Of a stretch of DNA of 64,000 nucleotides, positions 38,440 through 49,348 are shown piece by piece. The notes beneath the pieces are model-generated. The model saw only the letters and a program-made list of their open reading frames with translations, was not told the origin of the DNA and made no database searches. Within the stretch, counting starts at the first letter, position 1. Every line of letters begins with the position of its first letter. The position numbers were made by a program, and so were the translations under genes. The stretch is from Zygnema cylindricum (lineage: Eukaryota; Streptophyta; Zygnematophyceae; Zygnematales; Zygnemataceae), in assembly GCA_037447655.1 (NCBI GenBank), contig JBBHKE010001841.1:1-64000 (forward strand). The letters run 5' to 3'.

Positions 38440-39003
38440 GTAAGTAAACCTATCTATACCGACCTTATCTTTAATCTGGTTGCTGTTTCATGGCATCTGT
38501 AATCTGCCATCAGTTTGAAGATTCTTATTTTTGTAAATTGTAGTTTTTTTGCTACTATCCACCTTCTTGCAACGAAATCCTAAATCAAACATTGAAACAA
38601 GTCTAGAAACAAACTGCCTTCTGAATAGATAAACGATAATAGTTTGTGTTTAATTCCAGCGAGGCTGGCTGCCTATGTTCTTCCTGTTCTGAAATTAGCA
38701 ACTATACCTAAACTGCGGAACCTTCTTAGAATACACCATTACAGGAGTATTGTTGCAGAATTGTTGTTATCCTTTGATAATTTCTTACACAATCCAATCC
38801 TGACATCATCGACAACTGTCATGGAACCAGCACTAAAATGTCTGCAAATTTCTTATAATTGTAGCTTTTAGCTGTTCAGCAATGCAGATTTTTATAATCA
38901 TTTTAAGACATTGCATGTTTTTAGGATGACAACGTATCCTTCATTTTGCACACCACATTCCAGTGACAACTTTTTTGTACTCTGATCGCAGATCTCCGTC
39001 AAA

Positions 39004-40328
39004 ATGGTCGCTTCAGCCATGATGTCCTCTGTCATTGCAGCAGTTCCGTCCACAAGCTTTTTCTCTCCCCTTCCTGCCCGATCTCACTCTCGCTCCATTG
39101 GAGCAGCAAGATTGGCTCCTTTCCACCAGAAACGCTCTTTTGTGTGCAAAGCTTCCAACGACGATCCTTTGGCCGCGGTACACATTGTTTCCGCAAACTG
39201 TAATGCAAGGTTTTGATGAACATTTCGCATGACGATGAAAGGACAAGGTGTAAATTTGATTCGTCCGTTTCCTATAAGCAGCAATATCAATGCAACAGCC
39301 ATAAATATTTCAATATAATGGCCTTAAATGATGTTTTCTGTGCTTGTTTTTATATTTGCTACAGGTGAAGAATTTGGTTGACGGCACCAAAGTGAAGATC
39401 ACAAAAGACGATGTTTTGGCCAATCAGGACCGCAATGCCAGTGAGAAGCAGTCAGTTGTGGGAGCCGTCCCTGCTCGCGGTTCAACAATTCCTCGGGCTG
39501 AGGTGGATCGCCGTCCAGAGCTCGGCAACACTTCTTTTGGCAGCATTATGGCTTTCGACGGTCCTGGCCCTGAGACCATAAACGGACGTTTGGTACGTCA
39601 ATTGTTTTCCAAATTAATAATGTTGTAGTGTCAAACCTCGTTTGCATACGAGATTTTATGCCGCGGCAACATTTTCCTTACAAGCTTCCATGAACTGGTA
39701 TTTTGTTACAGATAAGTTTCACAGGTTGTCTTTAACTCAGGAATCTGTTTTTTTGTTTGTTTTTTTGCAGGCCATGTTGGGATGTGCCTGGGGATTCATC
39801 TCCGAGCGCATGACAGGCCTCAGAATCGTTGACCAGGTCAACTCTCCCAACAGCCCGGGCCTCTTCTGGCTTTTGGCGTCCACTCAGATCCTCATCTTCG
39901 CATCTCTGGTGCCCATCTTCAACGGAGAGTCCCCGGACAGCCGCAGGTAGGATTTTTCTCATCCGATTATGGTCTCTGTTTTTGCAAAGCAGCGTAATTC
40001 AAAGGAATGGTTGTGTTTTTTCTTCATACTGTTCTGCAGCAACATCTTTGATTGAAGAGCTAAGATTTGTCGATTAGCGGCACTTTTCGTTTTTCCAAGG
40101 ATGAAACGTGTTGCCACAAGTTCATGTTTAAACTTTGTAATACAGATTTTGCCGACATCTTCTGTCTAAATATGTGTGCAGCTGACAATCGTGTTCCTTT
40201 TCTGACTCATCAGGAATGGTCCTTTCACTGCCAAGGCTGAGCGCTGGAATGGTCGTGTGGCTATGGTCGGTTTCGCCGGTATTCTTATCTCCGAGTACAT
40301 TTTTGGAAAGGCCGTGTTTGGCTTTTAG
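39004..40328 (+). CDS. ELIP: ELIP-9, early light-induced protein
   Basis: Exons: 39004-39177, 39365-39592, 39771-39946 and 40214-40328; leader intron 38440-38991; 230 residues. It is the most diverged of the eleven array-type proteins: MVASAMM, SSVIAAVPSTSFF in the transit peptide, then KITKDDVLANQDRNASEKQSV, GAVPARGST and RWNGRVAM in helix III. Asn205 and Arg207 stay in place. Intron 2 is close to that of ELIP-2 and ELIP-11 and intron 3 resembles ELIP-1. It is the first plus-strand copy, so the strand switch falls just upstream. Confidence 0.92.
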
Positions 40329-42364
40329 GCTGTCATTCTCTGTACTCCAACTAATGTATCATAGTTCATGTATCCATCTGTGCAACAATGTTCGTGTAAA
40401 GCTGGAGAGCAACTGTATATATTGGCGTGCATTTATTGTAGGGATCGACCTTTTCAGCAAAAGAATGTTACAGCTCGGGAATTTTGGTGTTGTGAAAGAA
40501 ATAAGCTATCAGTGGTAGTGAAGCACAAGACAGATTTCTCGTTTTTGTGATCATACTTTTTGTTTCTCATTCCTTGTAGTTGTTATCGCGTAACAATAAC
40601 TCTGGATTTTTCCGTACATCTTCTTAAAATATAGTTTAAAAAGTTGTCAAAGTTTAAGGGATGGTGTAAATGCTTGATTTTGCAATCTTTGAGATTTTGG
40701 TTGCATAACGAGTTATCTGATTTTATCGTATATATTGGTAATCCCTAATTCATGCATATATACATGGCAAAATGATGGAGCAGAGAAACTTTTTTTGACA
40801 TTACAAAAGCTATCGTTGTAGCACATCAAAGGTTGTTGCTTACTTTTGGGGTTGATGGAATCACAAACAGAAATTTGCTGGCAGAGTGTCTGGTATGTAA
40901 CAAACGCAGAAAGCATAAAAAATATTAATTGGTTTTAATGTATTGGTTGGATAAATAGGTCGACATAGAACCATACAAATTAGTCATTATAAATCGTTGC
41001 TCATGTCTTGCAGGATGGGGAGGAATAGGTTTGAAATGATGCATTTTCGATTCATGCTCATGCTCTGTTTGATGCATTTTCCAAAGAATCATCTAAAATA
41101 GCATATAAAAAGGAAGCAATATGCAACCACGGTAATAAGATATTTGTTTGTAAATTTGCGTTTATTCCAACTATAACATTCCAATTTAGTGCCTTAAACT
41201 GCTCGTGTCTACATGTTTCATGATCAATGAGAAATATACTATTTATTGATTCAAAATATGTTTTTCGTATGTAGATTATTTGGGTTTATTGTTCTTGTTC
41301 CCATCTTCTCTGCGCTGCTGTCAATTTGCTATTTTCGGTTTTCCTGTGTAAACTTCATCGCTGTTACACATTTGTCCACCACAAACCGATCAAAGTGCAC
41401 ACCCAGGAGACATGCTTTTGATTATAGAGAATAGATTACAAAAGGGAAATGAAGCTACTCGAAAGCCAAGAGGAAAATGATAATCAAAAACCTTCGATGC
41501 GTAATTTGTCAATGTACATTGGGCATTCTACAACAATAACCCTCAGTCGCTTGTTGTTAACTTGATCCAAAAATAGATTCTGCTACTCTTTAACAGCAAT
41601 CTCTTGTTAATACAATGATGTGGAACATTAAACGTCTAATCTTGTGTAAAAGCTATGTTTACCCTTCACCTCAAATGTAGAATCATAGCCTATTGAGGAG
41701 ACCGTATTTATGCGCCATAAACTAAATAGGTTTTGGGCACTCTCCTCCCTCGAAATGATTTAAACCAAGCCATATTTTTGCAGGAGTATCCGAACGAATA
41801 GAGAGACTGTCTTTGTGACCGGGAAAATAGTTGCTGCGTCACGTCACAACAAACACATCTCCGTTACACTCTGCAAGCTCAAGTTTCCACGCATAGCGCA
41901 GCGCACACGTTTTACTGTGGTGTCGTATTTGGACCGTCTCGATATCGTCTGCCCACAGCGCTGCTCTTCCACGGATCATCCGATGACTTCACGGAAAGGC
42001 ATACTTTATTTTGAAGAATTTAAGCGATTCGGCCATCTCGCAACTTAGGGCAAATGTACATTGTAACGGAGGGCCATCTGTTTAGCTGTCGTGTGTAATG
42101 ATGTAAACGACGGACACGATCTATTGGTCGAATATTTTTTGTGGCAGACAAAGTGCTTTCTGCGTTGACGAGGGGGCTCTGCGTTCCAGAATGGACTCAT
42201 GGTACAAATGTTCCTGGAATCCTGGAGTTCCACATTGCACCTTTTCAGAAAGAGTCGTCATCCTGTCGTTTTCTACTTCAGACTCAATATCTGAACGTTG
42301 AACGTTCGTAGAAGATTTTGTAAGATCCGAGTCGCGAAAAAGACACTTTATCAGTACAAGAGAA
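40329..42364. other. Spacer between ELIP-9 and ELIP-10
   Basis: No gene. In reverse orientation it matches the ELIP-6/ELIP-5 spacer. Carries a Tourist-like MITE at 42,048-42,203. Confidence 0.55.
42048..42203. mobile_element. Tourist-like MITE, right end worn
   Basis: Left end TTA|GGGCAAATGTAC and the internal GGAGGGCC motif are clear; the right end is reduced to gcgttccagaatggac. Size about 156 bp. Same position in the unit as the other copies. Confidence 0.55.
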
Positions 42365-42783
42365 ATGCCAAACGTGGACAATACTGAAAATTTGATTTCG
42401 AACACCACGGCCAAAAAGTGGACAAAAAGACAAAGCTTCTTTCTAGGCGCAGATCTCAACGTGGCAGCCGATCTCTCTTCAGCAAGAAATTGTTCCACGT
42501 CAGAGTATCACCTGGATATGGAGAATGCCGTCGACATGTTCACGCAAACGGTTTACACGTGCCAGGTTGCAATTTGCAGACTTTTCGAAACGTGGACGAA
42601 TAGTAGAAATTGCACGTGTGAGCCCTTATTGAAAGGCCGGCTGTGGAACTGGTGTACTTCATATAGATAAGTTTTCAGGAGCTGAAGTTCCAGCAGCCCA
42701 GCAATTCCAGCAATTGCAGCAATCTCAGCAATATCCTTTTGTACTCCTCACATACCTTCTACCAAACGTTGCAGAATCTATCT
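42365..42783 (+). promoter_or_regulatory. ELIP-10 promoter and leader
   Basis: G-boxes CACGTG at 42556-42561 and 42613-42618, TATAGAT box at 42662-42668, CCGTCGACATG motif at about 42,529-42,539, then leader repeats and a GTGAGT donor at 42784. Sequence is closest to the ELIP-5 promoter although the gene body is ELIP-3-like. Confidence 0.62.
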
Positions 42784-42954
42784 GTGAGTAAGCCAACCTG
42801 TACCACTCGTTTCTTATGTGACTGCTGTTTCATGTGACAGTAGATCTATAGTAGTTTGCAATCTGCCATCAAGTTTGAGAATTCTTAGAAGTAGCTGGAA
42901 GCTGTAGCCTTTTCCGCTACAATTCCACCTGCTTGAAGTAGGATTTTCCGCTAA

Positions 42955-43054
42955 CACGCCACCTGCTTCAACCCTAAAAGCTTAAACCAGATATTGATTT
43001 AAATCACGCCACCTGCTTCAACCCTAAAAGCTTAAACCAGATATCGATTTAAAT
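42955..43054. repeat. 50-bp tandem duplication in the ELIP-10 leader intron
   Basis: Two adjacent 50-bp copies (42955-43004 and 43005-43054) begin cacgccacctgcttcaac and end gatttaaat. They differ at one base (atattg against atatcg). Other leader introns have a single copy. Confidence 0.85.
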
Positions 43055-43531
43055 CTAGTGTCAGTCTGTCTTTGTTTGAATGAATGTAAGATTATAGCTT
43101 GTGTTTAATTCAGTGTGGTTGACTCCTATGTGCTTCTTGTTCTGAAAATAAGTAAGAAAATTGAAATGCGGCACCTTCTGTTATAGATAATACCAATTTA
43201 CGCGAACGATGTTACACGACTACGTTTATCCGTTAGATGACTTGTTAAACGATCCATGACTCACATCAGTTGGCAACTGTAATGACATCAGCAAGTCAAA
43301 ATGTTAAAATTTATCTTTTAAATGTCGCATCTACCTCTTTAAGGTCGTAACCCTATTTTCAGTCTTTAGAAACCTTCCATGTGATCGATCCCTGATAAAA
43401 CTTCACTTTTGTAGTGGATGACAACGTATCCTATATTCTGGACACCACATTCCAGTGACAACTATTTTGTAATCTGATCGCAGGTTTTTGATTACAAGTT
43501 TTTTGCACTTTGATCGCAGATTTCCAACAAA

Positions 43532-44811
43532 ATGGCCGCTTCAGCCATGATGTCCTCTGTCAGTGCAGCAGTTCCATCCACAAACTTTTTCTCTCCCCTT
43601 CCTGCCCGATCTCACTCTCGCTCCATTGGAGCAGCAAGATTGGCTCCTTTCCACCAGAAACGCTCTTTTGTGTGCAAAGCTTCCAACGACGATCCTTTGG
43701 CCGCGGTACGCATTGTTTCTGCAAACTGTAATACAAGATTCTGCTGAATGTTTTGCATGATGACGACAGAACACAGTCTCAGATGGAGTCTATTTGTCGC
43801 GATCCTATAATCAGCAAGAATTCAATCAGTTGGCCTCAAATGATGACTCCTGCTTTTGCTACAGGTGAAGAATTTGGCCGACGGCACCAAAGTCAAGATC
43901 ACAAAGGAAGATGTTTTGGCCAATCAGGAGCGCAATTCCAGTGAGAAGCAGTCAGTTGTAGGAACCGTCCCTGCTCGCGGTGCAACAATTCCTCGGGCTG
44001 AGGTGGATCGCCGTCCAGAGCTCGGCAACATTTCTTTTGGCAGCATTATGGCTTTCGACGGTCCTGGCCCTGAGACCATTAACGGACGCTTGGTACGTAT
44101 AATCGTTTTCCAAAGCAATAATGTTGTAGTGTCAAACGTCATCTGCATACAATTGTTTATGCTTCGACTTTCTTACAAGGTCTCATGAAGCTGGTAAGTT
44201 CTGTTACAGATTAAGATTTAGAGGGTCTCTAACTCAGAAAGCTGATTTTTCTTGTTTTTATTATTTTGCAGGCCATGTTGGGATGTGCCTGGGGATTCAT
44301 CTCCGAGCGCATGACAGGCCTCAGAATCGTTGACCAGGTCAACTCTCCCAACAGCCCGGGCCTCTTCTGGCTTTTGGCGTCCACTCAGATCCTCATCTTC
44401 GCATCTCTGGTGCCCATCTTCAACGGAGAGTCCCCGGACAGCCGCAGGTAGGATTATCTTCATCTAAGTATGGTCTCAAAGCAGTGTAATTATAGGGACA
44501 GATTGTTCATAACAATTTCAGAAAACCAAAGCTGTTGGTTCTGCCAATCTGTGGCACTATTAATTGTCCAACGATGAAATTCAGTGTTGTTACGAGGGTA
44601 TGTTCAAATTCCATTATACAAACTTTGCTCACATCTTGTGTGGAAAATGTGTACAGAGTGAGCTGACAATCCTTTTCCTTTTGTTTCTCTGAACAGGAAT
44701 GGTCCTTTCACTGCCAAGGCTGAGCGCTGGAATGGTCGTCTGGCTATGGTCGGTTTCGCCGGCATTCTTATCTCCGAGTACATTTTTGGAAAGGCCGTTT
44801 TTGGCTTTTAA
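43532..44811 (+). CDS. ELIP: ELIP-10, early light-induced protein (mosaic gene)
   Basis: Exons: 43532-43705, 43865-44092, 44272-44447 and 44697-44811; leader intron 42784-43519; 230 residues, with LADGTK, GNISFG and ETINGRL as in ELIP-3. Intron 1 (159 nt) is ELIP-4-like, introns 2 and 3 (179 and 249 nt) and the 3' flank are ELIP-3-like, and the promoter is ELIP-5-like. The 736-nt leader intron is the longest because of the 50-bp duplication and a repeated acceptor: gatcgcag occurs ending at 43,483 and again at 43,519. Use of the first would add 36 nt to the leader without affecting the protein. Confidence 0.93.
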
Positions 44812-46930
44812 GCTGCCATTATCTTTACTTCAATAGATGTATCATAGGACCAGTGGACGTCGGAGAAGAATTGTAGTGACGTGTATATATTGCAACGATC
44901 CTTTTTTTCAGCAAAATGCTGTTGTAGTTCGGGAATCCACATGAAAGAAATAAGTTATCAATGGTGTTGTAGTGCAAGAGGATTTTCAGTTTTGTGATCG
45001 TTTAAAGATAAAAAAAATAATGTACTTTTTTCTTCATAGTACATTGATTTTTCTAAAATTACGTTTGAAAACAATCCAAAGATGAAATGATGATGTTCCT
45101 TGTGGTTTTTGTTGCATAGCAATAAAGCTTGGCTGTTTTTTATACATAGTGATAAATTTGTTCCAAATCCTTCGTTCTCAACGGAAAGAATGATGTAAAT
45201 GGATGGTCTAAATGCTTAATTTTCTATGGGCAGACTTTTGCTGCATGTTGATGTTTCTAACTTATATTTTAATATTGGAAAATCCTAATACTTGTATGTG
45301 CACCGTAAAGCAATGGAGCACAATTCCTTTTGTTAACCTGGTAAGAGCTGTCTTTGTAGCGTATCAAAAAAGATTATTGCTTACTTCGAGGGTTTGTGCA
45401 AATACAAACAGAAATCAGTGGAACTTGTCAGCATATTGACAAGTACTGAACGAAAAGGACATGGGAAAAGAAAGAAGTGGGAAAGGAGTTGAGAAATTAA
45501 TTGGTCAAATGTATTGTGAGATAAAAAGACAGAGGTGCAGCATTTCATTGTAGATTATCTAGTTTTTCCTTTGCTAAGTTCTTCAAAACCGTCAAATTGA
45601 TCCCTACAGTTCGCTGCCTATGTCATGGAAAATATGGAAATAAGAATGTGTAGGAAAGTGTACTTTACAGTGTAGGTTCTGCTCAATTGATTTCCCAGAA
45701 TATCAGATAAAACGACAAATATAAAGTTAAATTTACGCTGTAAAAAAAATCAATATAAATTTGCAAGTCTTTCGACATTGAACCGTAACATTCAGACAGA
45801 AGGTGTTGTGTACGGTGACTCATAACGCTCATATACAAATGTTTAATGTTGAATGTTAATTCCTTCTTGGTTTCCAACCTTCGAAATTTTGCTCCCTATT
45901 CTGAAGTTCTGAAATATTTGATCTTGTTCACAACTTCTCCCCGCTGCTGTCGATTCTGCAATTTTTCAGTTTTGCGTACTTTTTATCCACGAAGCAAAGT
46001 ACACAGCCAGGAGGTACGCTTTGAACTAAGGAGAATAAAATGCGCAAGTTGAATCAGCTGCTGCATAGTACTCGACAGTCAAGGCAAGAGTGATTTGAAA
46101 AGCCTTGAATACATATTTTCTGCATGTTATATGGGCATTCTATGCCAATAAACTTCTCTCACTTGTCTCTGGGCTGAATTAAAACGCAAATTCTATCAAA
46201 TCACTTCCTTTTCAAATAATTTGGAATATGAAGTGTGGAAACATTTGTCAAAGCAACGCTAAACTTTCACCTACAAATGATAAACCGTCGTCTATGCAGC
46301 GGAACACATTCATTCACCTAACGTAGTTCGAATGTCCCTACTGCTCAAATTGACTTAATTACACTTAAACCAAAACTGTATCCAAGTCTATGGTAGTAGG
46401 TCGAGCAGCAGAAGAATTGTTTCAATACGAAACAGTACTTGCTGCGTCAATTTAAAACAAATTGTTCACTATCGCACTGAAATAGTCCAAATTTCCACTC
46501 CATAACACATACGCCGTACAGCAAACATTTTATTGCGGTGCCTTGATTGGAGCATCTCGACGTAATCTGCCGACAACGTCGTAGGCTGATAGTCGGCGAC
46601 ACATTTGAACTGCGCACATGTACGCTGTTCTATGGACTATTTGGAGATCCTCAGAGACTGAATCTACGCATAAATTTTAAGCAAAGGCATATATGAAGGA
46701 TTTACAAGCAGTTTTGTAATAGGCCATTTTCTACCGTTTTAACTTTTAAGCAATCGCCGACTTAGGGCAAACCTCCATTGAAACGCAGAGCCCTCCGTTT
46801 TCCGAAAAAGTTAACTAGCCTGCAGCACGTTTATTTCAGGACAAAAAACCGACCATTTGAATTCTACTTTGCATTCTCATTATCGCATACGACACCGAAA
46901 CGGATTGCTCTTCCGTTTCAAATTTTCAAA
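43865..46930. repeat. Right arm of the near-identical inverted duplication
   Basis: Reverse complement of about 8,690-11,743. It contains ELIP-10 exons 2-4, introns 2 and 3 and the whole 3' spacer. The outer edge near 46,930 merges into ordinary ELIP-11 promoter similarity; small differences begin near 46,860 (gaattctactttg against gaatattactttg). Confidence 0.8.
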
Positions 46931-46960
46931 ACGTGACGTCATTATGACGTTTCCTAGTTC
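44812..46960. other. Spacer between ELIP-10 and ELIP-11
   Basis: No gene. Entirely the counterpart of the ELIP-3/ELIP-2 spacer. The open frames of 64-75 codons seen here exist only because of the duplication. Confidence 0.7.
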
Positions 46961-47477
46961 AGATTCAAAATTTGAACGTTCGTGCTAGATTTTGTAAGAT
47001 CCTCTTCGCAAAAAGACTGTCGGCCCTAGTGCAGAGAAATGCCAAACGTGGACAATGCTGACCATTTGATATCGATGATTTACCACGGCCAAAAAGTGGA
47101 CAAAAAGACAAAGCTCCTTTTCAGGCGCAGATCTCAACGTGGCAGCCAGCCTCTCATCAGCAAAAAATATTTCCACGTCAGCGTAATACTTGGAAAAGGG
47201 TGGAACCCATCGACATGTTCTCTCAGTCTTTTAACACGTGTCTGACTGGAACATACGGGACTGCAACACGTGGACCAGTAATGAAAACCGCAGGTGTGAG
47301 GTCGACCTGAAAGGTCGGCTGGCTAACTGCATAAACGGAGTATTCAGGCAGCAGCATTCTCAGCAGTTTCAACAATTCCAGCAATTTCTGAAAAGTGAAT
47401 CCAGCAATCTCAGCAATCCAGTAATCCAGCAATTCCTTTCTCTCTTACATAACTTTCATCAAATTTGCAGAAAATTT
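46961..47477 (+). promoter_or_regulatory. ELIP-11 promoter, TATA box degraded
   Basis: G-boxes CACGTG at 47235-47240 and 47267-47272; the most proximal box is mutated to CAGGTG (47291-47296). CCATCGACATG is at about 47,208-47,218. The TATA position reads CATAAAC at 47330-47336, the same first-base loss as in ELIP-2, whose promoter is its closest relative. Confidence 0.6.
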
Positions 47478-48053
47478 GTGAGTAAGCCTCTCTACACCGC
47501 CCTCTTTAATTCTGTTTGTTGTTTCATGCACGATTGGTGGCCTTTGCAATCTGCCATAGGGTTTGCAGTTCTTAGATGTAGCTGGAAATTGCAGTCTTTT
47601 CTGCTACAGTCCACCTAGCGGCAACTTAAATCTTAAATGAAATACTAATTCGAGTCTCGTGCCAAACTGTCTTTGTTTGCTTAAACATGATAAAACGGCT
47701 TGCGTGTAAATTCAGCATGTTTGGCTGATTACGTGTTTCTTGTACTGAAACTAGCTACTATTCCAAAAACGCGGCATCTCTTTTTGAAAAATGAACCAGC
47801 TTACATTAACATAGTTACAGGACTGCTTTTCTTCCTTGATACGCTGTTCTGATTTCCATCACAGACGTCAAACTGGCAACTGTAATGGAACTAGCACTTA
47901 AAAGTGTCTGCCGTTTTTCCTCTATGTAGCTTCTAGCTGTGGAAGGTTGCGACCATTGCTAAATCCTTAAAGATTATACATGTGATCCATTTTGAATAAA
48001 GCATCACTTTGACATTGGATGACCATTCCTTTGTTCGCAGATATATCGTCAAA

Positions 48054-49348
48054 ATGGCCGCCACAGCCATGATGTCCTCTGTCAGCGCAGCAGTTCCATC
48101 CACAAACTTTTTCTCTCCTCTTCCCGCCCGATCTCACTCTCGCTCCATTGGAGCAGCAGGATTGGCTCCTTTCCACCAGAAACGCTCTTTTGTGTGCAAA
48201 GCTTCCAACAACGATCCTTTGGCCGCGGTACGCATTGTTACTGCAACCTGTAATCTGCTGAATACTTTGCATGATGACGAAAGAACATAATATTTAGATG
48301 GATTCCATTCGTCGCTTTCCTGTAAGCAGCAAAATTTGTCCTTAAATGATGACTCCTGTGCTTTGATTTTCTTTGCTACAGGTGAAGAATTTGGTTGACG
48401 GCACCAAAGTCAAGATCACAAAGGAAGATGTTTTGGCCAATCAGGAGCGCAATTCCAGTGAGAAGCAGTCAGTTGTGGGAACCGTCCCTGCTCGCGGTGC
48501 AACAATTCCTCGGGCTGAGGTGGATCGCCGTCCAGAGCTCGGCAACACTTCTTTTGGCAGCATTATGGCTTTCGACGGTCCTGGCCCTGAGACCATGAAC
48601 GGACGTCTGGTACGCCAATTGTTATCCAAATTAATAATGTTGTAGTGTCAAACCTCGTTTGCATACGAGATTTTATGCCGCGACAACATTTTCCTTACAA
48701 GCTTCCATGAACTGGTATTTTGTTACAGATAAGTTTCACAGGTTGTCTTCAACTCATGAATCTGTTTTTTTGGTTTTGTTTGTTTTCAGGCCATGTTGGG
48801 ATGTGCCTGGGGATTCATCTCCGAGCGCATGACAGGCCTCAGAATCGTTGACCAGGTCAACTCTCCCAACAGCCCGGGCCTCTTCTGGCTTTTGGCGTCC
48901 ACTCAGATCCTCATCTTCGCATCTCTGGTGCCCATCTTCAACGGAGAGTCCCCGGACAGCCGCAAGTAGGATTTTTGTCATCCAATTGTGGTCTCTTTTT
49001 CCTCTGCAGTTTCAGAGAGAGGTTATTTAGAACAATATGTAGAAATCATTATAATAATAATAGAAAATACTAGTACCTGCTCAAGATGTAGGTTTCAAAA
49101 ATTAGTGGCCTTATGCATGATCTGTCGGATCTGTTGTGACAAGGTCAGTTTTACCTCCACAATACGGATTTTGCGCAGATACTTTGTCTATATCGTGAGC
49201 TGACAATGCTATTCCTTTTCTTTGTCTGAACAGGAACGGTCCTTTCACTGCCGAGGCTGAGCGATGGAATGGTCGTCTGGCTATGGTCGGTTTCGCCGGT
49301 ATTCTTATCTCCGAGTACATTTTTGGAAAGGCTGTGTTTGGCTTTTAA
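48054..49348 (+). CDS. ELIP: ELIP-11, early light-induced protein
   Basis: Exons: 48054-48227, 48382-48609, 48790-48965 and 49234-49348; leader intron 47478-48040; 230 residues. Copy-specific changes are MAATAMM, GAAGLAP, SNNDP, Lys193 at the exon 3/4 junction (donor CAA|GTAGGA as in ELIP-2) and TAEAERWNG before helix III. It is the closest relative of ELIP-2 in promoter, intron 2 and donor 3, but does not carry the frameshift, so that mutation arose after the two separated. Confidence 0.93.
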
